A stretch of 29,437 nucleotides of DNA, taken from contig VYDC01000247.1 of assembly GCA_009843585.1 (NCBI GenBank), positions 1 through 29,437 of the forward strand, read 5' to 3'. Under the pieces are notes generated by a model that saw only the letters and a list, made by a program, of their open reading frames with translations, was not told the origin of the DNA and ran no database searches. Numbering within the stretch: the stretch's first letter is position 1; each line of letters begins with the position of its first letter. This document shows positions 9,894-16,368 of this stretch, piece after piece. The position numbers and the translations under genes are program-made. This DNA comes from Chloroflexota bacterium (lineage in GTDB: Bacteria; Chloroflexota; Dehalococcoidia; UBA2979).

Positions 9894-10888
9894 CAGGGCC
9901 TCCCGGCGTGATCGGCGAGACGGCGCACGAACCGTTCGGTGACCCACGCCGCCTCGCCGGGCGAGAGGTCGTTCTCGAACCCGATCGCCGCGCGCTCCGA
10001 GGCGAGCCACGCCGCGAGTCGCTCCCCCACGAGTTCCGCGACCTGTCCGGGCTCGAGGGCACGTCGCTCGGCGCGCTCCTCCAGGAGGTAGAGCTCGACG
10101 AAGGGCCCGACTGCGAGCGGCTCGGTGACCTCGCCGAGCTCGAGGGTCGCGACCGCCCCGGCGACGGCGGCGTCGACGGCGTCGAGGAGCATCCAGCCGA
10201 GATCGCCGCCCGGCAGCGAGAGTGCCTCGACGGAGGCCTCGTCCGCGAGAGCGGAGAAGGGCTCCCCCGCGAGCGCCCGCCCGCGCAACTCGGAGGCGCG
10301 GGCCTCGTCGCCCACGCGGATCCGCCGCAGGCGCAGCTGGGGGGCGGCTTCGGGCAGCTCCTGCTCGAAGCGCGCCCGCAGCGCGGCCTCCTGGATGCGC
10401 GCATCCACGAGAGCCTCGAAGGTCCGCACCGAGTCCGGGCTCCACAGCAGGTCGGCCAGTGCCTGGGCGAGCGACGCCTCGTCCGCCTCCGCCGGGAGCC
10501 CGAGCAGCGCGCGCATCTCGGCCGCCCGCTGGTGGTCGGTCGGAGCGCCGAACGCGGCGGCGCCCCCGCTGCGCAGCGCCGCCTCGTCGGCGAGGCGCTC
10601 GAGAGCGAAGGCGGCGAACTCGTCGATCGGCGGCGCCTGAACGGCCGGCTCGAGAATGGAGATCAGCGCTGCGCGGTCGACGAGCGCCTGAGCGGAGACC
10701 GACTCGGCACCGACGGTGCCGACACGGGCGCGGGGCGGGAGGTACTGCGTGATCACCAGTCCGACGACCACGACCAGAAGCGCCGCGAGCAGGACGCCCG
10801 CAGCCGCAAAGACGATGCGACGCTCGCGACGCGCGTCGCGCTCGCGCTGCTCGCGCGCGCTGATCCGGACCGCGCGGCTACCGGCCAC
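9893..10888 (-). CDS. Membrane-anchored parvulin/SurA-like protein, active-site His missing
   Basis: 331 residues from GTG at 10888. A basic N-terminus (residues 1-25, many Arg) precedes one membrane helix (about 25-48), so the rest should face outside the membrane. Residues about 60-175 are helical and SurA-N-like. Residues about 184-273 match a parvulin fold: FSALADEASVEALSLPGGDLGWM, then LELGEVTEP. The histidines usual in the first strand (HIL) and last strand (GYHI) are replaced by LRRIRV and GPFVELYLL. It is therefore likely a chaperone-type holdase for exported proteins, not a working prolyl isomerase. It lies between rpsR and hom. Confidence 0.7.
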   Translation of the reverse strand: MAGSRAVRISAREQRERDARRERRIVFAAAGVLLAALLVVVVGLVITQYLPPRARVGTVGAESVSAQALVDRAALISILEPAVQAPPIDEFAAFALERLADEAALRSGGAAAFGAPTDHQRAAEMRALLGLPAEADEASLAQALADLLWSPDSVRTFEALVDARIQEAALRARFEQELPEAAPQLRLRRIRVGDEARASELRGRALAGEPFSALADEASVEALSLPGGDLGWMLLDAVDAAVAGAVATLELGEVTEPLAVGPFVELYLLEERAERRALEPGQVAELVGERLAAWLASERAAIGFENDLSPGEAAWVTERFVRRLADHAGRP

Positions 10889-10948
10889 CGGCTCGCGCCC
10901 CCTGTCCCACGCCGGCCGAGCGAGCCGTCACCCCCCGGGATCGCGGGG

Positions 10949-11275
10949 CTAGCGCCGGACCGGGTTCACGCCCGAGAGGCGCACGTGCTCCGACGTGTAG
11001 GGGAGAAGCGCGAGGAAGCGGGCCCGCTTGATCGCCCGGGCGACGACGCGCTGGTGCTTGGCGCAGGCGCCGCCCTTGCGCCGGGCGTCCATCTTGGCGC
11101 GTTCGGTGAGATAGCGGGCGAGCATGGCCGTGTCCTTGTAGTCGACCCGTCGTGCGTCCTCGCCGCAGAACTCGCAGCCGCGCCGCCGGGGTCGGCGCCC
11201 GCCGCCGCGACCACCACGGCCGCCTCGGTCGGGGCGCTCGGAGCGGCTGCCCGCCCTCTCTCTCTCGTTCGTCAC
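10949..11275 (-). CDS. rpsR: 30S ribosomal protein S18, zinc-binding form
   Basis: 108 residues; a Gly/Arg-rich N-terminal extension of about 32 residues is followed by the S18 core. Zinc ligands are visible as C34-x2-C37 and C71-x2-H74, so this is the zinc-containing (C+) form. S18 pairs with S6 on the 30S platform, and here both genes flank ssb as in many bacteria. The start is GTG at 11275, 72 bases after ssb. A weak hairpin (CCCCG/CGGGG, 10933-10948) follows the stop, but the next gene is only 60 bases on and probably co-transcribed. Confidence 0.95.
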   Translation of the reverse strand: MTNERERAGSRSERPDRGGRGGRGGGRRPRRRGCEFCGEDARRVDYKDTAMLARYLTERAKMDARRKGGACAKHQRVVARAIKRARFLALLPYTSEHVRLSGVNPVRR

Positions 11276-11347
11276 CGCCGCTCCCTACTTCCGCCGGCGG
11301 GTCCCGCCGGGCCGCCGCGTCGCTCGCCGTGGCGACCGTCACCGCCC

Positions 11348-11764
11348 CTAGAAGGGGAGGTCGTCCGGGTCGACATCGCCGTCCCCATCCCGGCCCACCG
11401 GCACGCCGCCGAGACGCTCCTGCGCGCCAGCGCCGGCGTCACGGCCGCCGAGGAACTTCACGTTCTCCGCGATCAGCTCGGTCCGGTAGCGCGTCCTGCC
11501 CTCCTGGTCCTCCCACGAGCGGGTCCGCATGCGGCCCTCGACGAAGACCTGTCGGCCCTTCGAGAGGTACTGGCTGCAGGTCTCCGCGAGGCGGGCCCAG
11601 GTCACCACGGAGAACCACTCCGTCTCCTCGCGCCGCTCCCCGTCGGTGCCGTAGTACTGCCTGGAGGTCGAAACGAGGAACGTCTTCATGTACGTCCCGT
11701 TCTCCGTGTAGCGCATCTCCGGGTCGACCCCGAGGTTTCCGATAATCATGCACTTGTTCAGCAT
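11348..11764 (-). CDS. ssb: Single-stranded DNA-binding protein
   Basis: 138 residues. An OB-fold occupies about residues 1-105 (MLNKCMIIGNLGVDPEMRYT at the start, then ETEWFSVVTWARLAE and GRQVFVEGRMRTRSW). A short Gly/Asp-rich linker leads to the acidic tip DPDDLPF, which binds replication and repair partners. SSB coats single-stranded DNA during replication, recombination and repair. ATG at 11764 has a GGGAG site eight bases upstream. It sits between rpsF and rpsR as in most bacteria. Confidence 0.97.
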   Translation of the reverse strand: MLNKCMIIGNLGVDPEMRYTENGTYMKTFLVSTSRQYYGTDGERREETEWFSVVTWARLAETCSQYLSKGRQVFVEGRMRTRSWEDQEGRTRYRTELIAENVKFLGGRDAGAGAQERLGGVPVGRDGDGDVDPDDLPF

Positions 11765-11823
11765 CGGCGATCTCCCGCGGGGAGCTCCTGCTCGTCGACG
11801 CCGCGGGCGTCCGCGTGCGTCAC

Positions 11824-12540
11824 CTACTCGACACCGGCCGGCTCCGGCTCCGCCTCGGGCTCGGACTCGGACGCGGACTCCGCCCGGGGGTCGGCGGGAT
11901 CCGTCGTGCCATCGTCATCCGGCGCCTCGCCGTCCGCAGCGGCGGTCGCCTCCGCCGCCGGTTGGCCTGCGTCCTCCGCATGGGGATCGGAGACGGCGGC
12001 CGGTTCGGCAGCGTCCGGCGTCTCGCCGTCCGCGGCGGCGGTCGCCTCCCCCTCCAGCGCGGCCGCGTCCTCCGCCCGGGGGTCGGAGGGGGCCGTCGTG
12101 TCGCCGTCGTCCGGCGCCTCGTCGCTCGCGGCGGGGGCCTCCTCCGCCCCCGGCGCGGCCGCGTCCTCCGGCTGGAGGGGCTGCGGCCTGACGGCGGCGG
12201 TCTGCCGCCCCGCCGCCATCACGCGCGCCGACTGCGCCTCCGGCTTCCCGCCCTCGACGATGCCGCGGATCATCAGGTGCCGGAGCACGCTCTCGGAGAG
12301 GGACAACTCGGACTCGATGCGTCGCGTCGCCTGAGGCTCGAGGCGAAACGTGCTGTAGACGTAGGTGCCCTCGAACTGGTGCTTGATGGGGTAGGCGAGG
12401 CGCCTGCGACCCCAGACGTCGGTGGAGAGAAGCTCGCCGCCGCCGTCGCGGATGAGGCCGTCGACCCACGCCGTGGCCCGCTCCGCCTCCTCCGAGGAGA
12501 GGCGCGGGCTCACGATGTACACCATCTCGTAGTCGTTCAC
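11824..12540 (-). CDS. rpsF: 30S ribosomal protein S6 with long acidic C-terminal tail
   Basis: 238 residues against about 95-135 usual. Residues 1-100 are S6 (MNDYEMVYIVSP, then RRRLAYPIKHQFEGTYVY). Residues 100-125 link to an acidic, Ala/Glu/Asp/Pro-rich tail of over 100 residues built from three copies of a 31-32 residue unit (134-164, 165-196, 197-228) with the core SDPxAED. The tail should be disordered. E. coli S6 also has an acidic tail (glutamates added by RimK), so a charged end on S6 is known, but an encoded triplicate of this size is unusual. The GTG start at 12540 has a GGGAG site six bases upstream. Confidence 0.95.
   Translation of the reverse strand: MNDYEMVYIVSPRLSSEEAERATAWVDGLIRDGGGELLSTDVWGRRRLAYPIKHQFEGTYVYSTFRLEPQATRRIESELSLSESVLRHLMIRGIVEGGKPEAQSARVMAAGRQTAAVRPQPLQPEDAAAPGAEEAPAASDEAPDDGDTTAPSDPRAEDAAALEGEATAAADGETPDAAEPAAVSDPHAEDAGQPAAEATAAADGEAPDDDGTTDPADPRAESASESEPEAEPEPAGVE
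11857..12141 (-). repeat. Three-copy in-frame tandem repeat in the rpsF tail
   Basis: Three consecutive units of about 93-96 bases encode EAPAASDEAPDDG..SDPRAED, EATAAADGETPDA..SDPHAED and EATAAADGEAPDD..ADPRAES. Units two and three are the most alike. All keep frame, so copy number could change by slippage or unequal crossing-over without breaking S6. Confidence 0.75.
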
Positions 12541-12606
12541 CGGGACTCCCTACACGCGGAGCGGGCACAGCAGGCACGCCCCGCAGCGTACCCGCCCAAC
12601 ACAACG

Positions 12607-12638
12607 CTGCCCGGCGCCGCGTCGCAGCAGCCGGGCAG
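12607..12638 (-). promoter_or_regulatory. Hairpin in the rpsF leader, possible S6:S18 regulatory site
   Basis: CTGCCCGGC (12607-12615) is the exact reverse complement of 12630-12638, leaving a 14-base loop. It lies within the roughly 126-base leader between the predicted transcription start (near 12666) and the rpsF GTG. Many bacteria regulate rpsF-rpsR by an S6:S18-binding leader, so the place is right. I could not match the conserved CCG bulge of that motif with certainty. Confidence 0.35.
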
Positions 12639-12672
12639 GCGCACGGAGCGAGAGACGCCCGCCGCGACAGTC

Positions 12673-12702
12673 AGTCTAGGACCGGCATTTCTCCCCGGTC
12701 AA
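12673..12702 (-). promoter_or_regulatory. Promoter for the rpsF-ssb-rpsR-hom-thrC operon
   Basis: Minus-strand TTGACC (12702-12697) and TAGACT (12678-12673) with an 18-base spacer; five of six and four of six matches to consensus. It is the only such pair in the 239-base gap upstream of rpsF and follows a strong hairpin by about ten bases. Confidence 0.65.
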
Positions 12703-12712
12703 CGGCGACCAG

Positions 12713-12739
12713 CCGCCGCATCGGCGCACGATGCGGCGG
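12713..12739 (-). terminator. Perfect 10-bp hairpin after the acyl-CoA dehydrogenase gene
   Basis: CCGCCGCATC (12713-12722) is the exact reverse complement of 12730-12739 with a seven-base loop. It lies 41 bases after the stop at 12780 and ten bases before the next -35. No U-tract follows. Confidence 0.5.
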
Positions 12740-12779
12740 GACGAGGCGCGGAGCGGGTGGCGACGCGGCCGGCGCGCTC

Positions 12780-14006
12780 CTACCCGCGCGGGAGGCCGAG
12801 ACCCCTGGTCGCTATCACGTTGCGCTGGATCTCGGAGCTGCCGGCGGCGATGGTGCCGGGGACCGAGCGCACGTAGCTGCGGGTGAACGAGGCCTCCATC
12901 GGGGCCAGCCCATCCTCGTGGTCCCAGAGGTTCGCGTAGAGCCCGAACGCCTTCATGCCGGTGCGGGCCATGCGCTGCCCCGCCTCCGAGCCGAACATCT
13001 TCGCGACCGAGGCCTCGTAGTTCGGCACCTGGTTCGCGGCCTGGATGGTGATGATGCGGAGCGAGAAGTTCATCATCACGCCCGCCTCGACGAAGCGCTC
13101 CGCGATCTCCTGGCGGAGGGCGTCGTAGCGGTCGACGCGCGACCGACCCGCTCCCGTGCCGCGAACGTCGCCGATGAGACGACGGATCTGGCGCTCCATC
13201 ATGATCGCCCCGGTGACGTTCGAGCGCTCGTTGTCGAGCAGGGTCATCGCGACGTACCAGCCGCGGTTCTCCTCGCCCACCATCTGGTCGACCGGCACGC
13301 GCACGTCCTCATAGAAGGTCTCGTTCACCTCATGGCCCCAGGCCATGTCGATGATCGGGCGGACCGAGACGCCGGGTGAGCGTATGTCGAGCAGGAGGAA
13401 CGAGATGCCCCGGTGCTTCGGAGCCTCCGGGTCGGTGCGGGTGAGCAGGAGCACCCAGTCCGCGTAGTGGGCGTGGCTGGTCCAGATCTTCTGGCCGTTC
13501 ACCACGTACTCGTCGCCGTCGCGCACCGCCCGCGTCTGCAGCGAGGCGAGGTCGGAACCGGCCGCCGGCTCGGAGAACCCCTGCGACCAGACGACCTCCC
13601 CCCTCAGGATCGGGGGCAGGAAGCGCTCCTTCTGCTCGTCCGTGCCGTGGACGATCAGCGCCGGCCCGAGCATGCCGATGCCCACGTTGGAGCCGGGCGC
13701 CGGGACGTTCGCCGTCGCCAGCTCCGCGTTGTAGATGTACTGCTCCATCGGCGTGAAGCCCCCGCCGCCGTACTCTTTCGGCCAGTGCGGCGCGATCCAC
13801 CCCTTGTCGGAGATCGCCTCGAACCACTCCCGTGCGGACTGCTCGCGCTCCGGCTCGCCAGAGGCGCGGTCCTGCGCCCACGGGTAGCCCATCTCGCGGT
13901 GGTTGCGCTGCGCCATCGCCCGGTAGCGAGCAGGCACCTTCTCCTCGATGAGCCCACGTACCTCGCTGCGAAACGCCGCCTGATCCTGAGTGTCGTCCCA
14001 GTCCAT
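12780..14006 (-). CDS. Acyl-CoA dehydrogenase family protein
   Basis: 408 residues from ATG at 14006, with a GGAGGA site six bases upstream. FAD-dependent alpha,beta-oxidation of an acyl-CoA, passing electrons to ETF. The flavin and substrate segment QGFSEPAAGSDLASLQTRA (142-160) and NGQKIWTSHAHYADW (170-184) are clear, and GTIAAGSSEIQRNVIATRGL closes the C-terminal helical domain. At the place of the medium-chain enzyme's catalytic Glu (in EGTxQIQR) there is Ala (A388 in AAGSSEIQR). The base is then probably elsewhere, as in isovaleryl- and FadE-type members; E260 in LLDNERSN is a candidate. Substrate unknown. It stands alone between glyA and rpsF. Confidence 0.9.
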   Translation of the reverse strand: MDWDDTQDQAAFRSEVRGLIEEKVPARYRAMAQRNHREMGYPWAQDRASGEPEREQSAREWFEAISDKGWIAPHWPKEYGGGGFTPMEQYIYNAELATANVPAPGSNVGIGMLGPALIVHGTDEQKERFLPPILRGEVVWSQGFSEPAAGSDLASLQTRAVRDGDEYVVNGQKIWTSHAHYADWVLLLTRTDPEAPKHRGISFLLLDIRSPGVSVRPIIDMAWGHEVNETFYEDVRVPVDQMVGEENRGWYVAMTLLDNERSNVTGAIMMERQIRRLIGDVRGTGAGRSRVDRYDALRQEIAERFVEAGVMMNFSLRIITIQAANQVPNYEASVAKMFGSEAGQRMARTGMKAFGLYANLWDHEDGLAPMEASFTRSYVRSVPGTIAAGSSEIQRNVIATRGLGLPRG

Positions 14007-14125
14007 CCGAGTCCTCCGTGAGCGAGCCCGTGCGCGGATACGAGCGCTGGCTCCTGCGCTCCCCCACGCGGGGAGGCGACCCATCATGCCGCGCGAGCGC
14101 ACCGCGCCGCAAACGGCGGCGACCG

Positions 14126-14145
14126 GTGCCGTCCGGGACGGCGCC
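14126..14145 (-). terminator. Hairpin directly after glyA
   Basis: The segment GCCGTCC-G-GGACGGC (14128-14142) is a near-perfect palindrome, extendable by a few more pairs to GGTGCC/GGCGCC. It starts within five bases of the glyA stop. No U-tract. It separates glyA from the acyl-CoA dehydrogenase gene. Confidence 0.4.
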
Positions 14146-14146
14146 T

Positions 14147-15442
14147 CTACGGCGCGGGGAGCCCCGGCGCCGGGTGCCGCTGGCAAATCTCCGAGACCTC
14201 GCCGCGGACGCGCCCGGCGAGGGACTCGTCTGCGGGCGCCTCCAGCACCGACGCGATCAGCTCGCCGACGCGGCTCATCTCCTGTGGTCCGAGGCCGCGC
14301 GAGGTGAGCGCCGGCGTGCCGATCCGCAGGCCCGAGGTGACCGCGGGGGGGAGAGGGTCGTAGGGGATCGCGTTCTTGTTGACGATGATGCCGCAGCGGT
14401 CGAGCGCGCTCTCCGCCTCCTGGCCGGTCAGCCCCTTGGGGCGCACGTCGACCAGGATGAGGTGGTTGTCGGTGCCGCCCGAGACGAGGCGCAGCCCCGC
14501 CTCCGAGAGCGTCTCCGCCAGCGCGCGGGCGTTCTCCACGGTCTGGTGCTGGTAGGCGGCGAACTGCGGCGTCGCCGCCTCTCCGAGCGCGACCGCCTTC
14601 CCGGCCACGACGTGCATCAGCGGGCCGCCCTGGTGCCCGGGGAAGACGCCGCGGTCGACGCGCCGCCGCAGCTCCCGCTCGCAGAGGATGAGCCCGCCGC
14701 GGGGGCCACGGAGCGTCTTGTGCGTGGAGCTCGTGAGCACCTGCGCGTGACCTGCCGGCGAGGGATGTGCACCCGCGGCGACGAGACCGGCGATGTGCGC
14801 CATGTCGGCCATGAGGACGGCGCCGACCTCGTCGGCGATCTCCCGTGCGCGCGCGAAGTCGATGATGCGCGGGTAGGCCGTCGCGCCCACCACCACGATC
14901 TTCGGGCGCAGCTCCTGGGCCGCGTGTCGCATCGCCTCGTAGTCGATGGTCTCGCTCTCGCGGTCGACGCCGTAGGAGCCGAAGCGATAGAGCTTGCCCG
15001 AGGCGTTGACATGGTGGCCGTGCGTGAGGTGGCCGCCCTGATCGAGCGCCATCCCGAGCACCGGGTCGCCGGGGTCGAGCAGGCCCTCGTAGACGGCGAG
15101 GTTCGCCTGCGCGCCCGAGTGCGGCTGCACGTTCGCGTGCTCCATGGAGAAGAGCGCCTGCGCTCGGTCGCGCGCGAGCGTCTCCACCTCGTCGATGAAC
15201 TGGCAGCCGCCGTAGTAGCGGCGTCCCGGGTAGCCCTCCGCGTACTTGTTGGTGAGAACGCTCCCGACCGCCTCCAGCACGGCCCTCGAGGTGAAGTTCT
15301 CCGACGCGATCATCTCGAGCGTCGTCCGCTGTCGCTCCTCTTCGCGGGAGATCGCCTGAGCCACCGCCGGGTCGGCGTCGACGAGCGCGGGCTCGCGTGG
15401 AGTGGCTCCGCCCCGGACCTGCTGACTGGACGTGGCTGTCAT
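14147..15442 (-). CDS. glyA: Serine hydroxymethyltransferase
   Basis: 431 residues. PLP enzyme that interconverts serine and glycine while loading tetrahydrofolate with a one-carbon unit; it thus feeds the purine genes in this same window. The PLP lysine is K242 in SSTHKTLRGPRGG. NKYAEGYPGRRYYGGCQ and the SGxQAN motif are typical. An N-terminal extension of about 22 residues precedes the usual start of homology; ATG at 15442 has an AAGGGTGA site. The gene is divergent from moaD-moaE, so the 209-base gap should carry two outward promoters. Only the moaD-moaE -10 is clear. Confidence 0.97.
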   Translation of the reverse strand: MTATSSQQVRGGATPREPALVDADPAVAQAISREEERQRTTLEMIASENFTSRAVLEAVGSVLTNKYAEGYPGRRYYGGCQFIDEVETLARDRAQALFSMEHANVQPHSGAQANLAVYEGLLDPGDPVLGMALDQGGHLTHGHHVNASGKLYRFGSYGVDRESETIDYEAMRHAAQELRPKIVVVGATAYPRIIDFARAREIADEVGAVLMADMAHIAGLVAAGAHPSPAGHAQVLTSSTHKTLRGPRGGLILCERELRRRVDRGVFPGHQGGPLMHVVAGKAVALGEAATPQFAAYQHQTVENARALAETLSEAGLRLVSGGTDNHLILVDVRPKGLTGQEAESALDRCGIIVNKNAIPYDPLPPAVTSGLRIGTPALTSRGLGPQEMSRVGELIASVLEAPADESLAGRVRGEVSEICQRHPAPGLPAP

Positions 15443-15621
15443 GAGATCACCCTTATCCCCGGCCTCGTCGGCGGCTCGGTCGAGCCCCGGCGCCCCTTTT
15501 CACACGGTACCGCAGCGCGGCGTCGCGGTCGCGCTCAGGGGCGGCCGTGAGGGGCGCCGTGATGAGTCCCCGGCGGCGGCCGCGGGGCCGGAGAGCGCGC
15601 GGCCCCGCGCCCCCGCGCTCC

Positions 15622-15627
15622 TATACT
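15622..15627 (+). promoter_or_regulatory. -10 element for the moaD-moaE fusion
   Basis: TATACT on the plus strand matches consensus at five of six positions, rare in this GC-rich gap. No convincing -35 is found 16-18 bases upstream. The predicted start near 15634 leaves a leader of about 18 bases with the GGAGGGA ribosome-binding site (15641-15647). Confidence 0.45.
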
Positions 15628-15651
15628 GGAGGCGGTGCCGGGAGGGACGAG

Positions 15652-16353
15652 TTGCAGGTCACGATCCGTCTCTTCGCAGCGCTGCGCGAGCTGGCGGGGG
15701 CCGAGCTGGTCGAGGCCTTCGAGGGGCCGACCGTTCCGCTCGACGAGCTGCGCGCCCGCCTGGCGGAGCGCCACCCCGCGCTCGCGCCGCATCTGGACGG
15801 GGTCGCGGTCGCGGTCAACGAGGAATATGCGCGAGGCGGAACGACCCTCCTCCACGACGGCGACCGCGTCGCCCTGATCCCGCCGGTCGCCGGCGGCGGT
15901 GCGGAGACGGCACCGCCCCGGGTGCTGGTCACGCCCGAGCCCCTCGACACCCTCTCGCTCCGAGACCTCGTCCGGAGCGACGCCTCCGGGGCGGTGGTGA
16001 TCTTCGAGGGGATCGTCCGCGACCACCACGAAGGGCGTGCCGTCGAGCGGCTGGAGTACGAGGCATACCGGGAGATGGCCGAGCGTGAGATCGCCCGCGT
16101 CGTTGCGGAGGTGCGCAGCGAGGCGGAGACGGCCGGCAGTCCCCTGCACGGCGTCGCCGTGCATCACCGGGTCGGCATGCTGCAGGTCGGCGAGATCGCG
16201 ATCGTGGCGGCGGTCTCGGCGGTGCACCGCGAGGAAGCGTTCCGAGCGGCCTCCCACCTCGTCGACCGCGTCAAGGAGAGCGCGCCCATCTGGAAGCGGG
16301 AGTGGGGCCCCGGGGGGGCCAGCTGGCAGGAGGGCACAGCCGTCCGCCCGTAG
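15652..16353 (+). CDS. Fused molybdopterin synthase, MoaD-MoaE
   Basis: 233 residues from TTG at 15652, placed four bases after GGAGGGA and at the usual MoaD start (QVTIRLFAALRELAG). Earlier in-frame ATGs lie before the -10 element. Residues 1-82 are MoaD, the sulfur carrier, ending in PPVAGG. About 95-233 are MoaE, with both catalytic lysines in VKESAPIWKRE (K208, K215). The synthase puts two sulfurs on precursor Z to make molybdopterin. MoaD needs a free Gly-Gly end to become a thiocarboxylate, so this fusion should be cut after the glycines at 81-82 or 83. The M. tuberculosis fusion MoaX is known to need such cleavage. No other moa or molybdoenzyme gene is in the window. Confidence 0.93.
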   Translation: MQVTIRLFAALRELAGAELVEAFEGPTVPLDELRARLAERHPALAPHLDGVAVAVNEEYARGGTTLLHDGDRVALIPPVAGGGAETAPPRVLVTPEPLDTLSLRDLVRSDASGAVVIFEGIVRDHHEGRAVERLEYEAYREMAEREIARVVAEVRSEAETAGSPLHGVAVHHRVGMLQVGEIAIVAAVSAVHREEAFRAASHLVDRVKESAPIWKREWGPGGASWQEGTAVRP

Positions 16354-16368
16354 GCGCGTCTCCCTCGC

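Noticed and set aside
9725..12334. Open plus-strand frame of about 869 codons across hom, the parvulin gene, rpsR, ssb and rpsF
   Set aside because: Antisense to five well-supported genes; its composition follows third-position GC of the real genes.
12900..13400. Longer N-terminus for the acyl-CoA dehydrogenase (in-frame start up to 14186)
   Set aside because: The extra 60 residues are Ala/Arg/Pro-rich and overlap the glyA end; ATG 14006 has a clear GGAGGA site and begins at the family's usual start.
16354..16368. Bidirectional terminator between moaD-moaE and the loader gene
   Set aside because: The convergent gap is only 15 bases and holds no stem.
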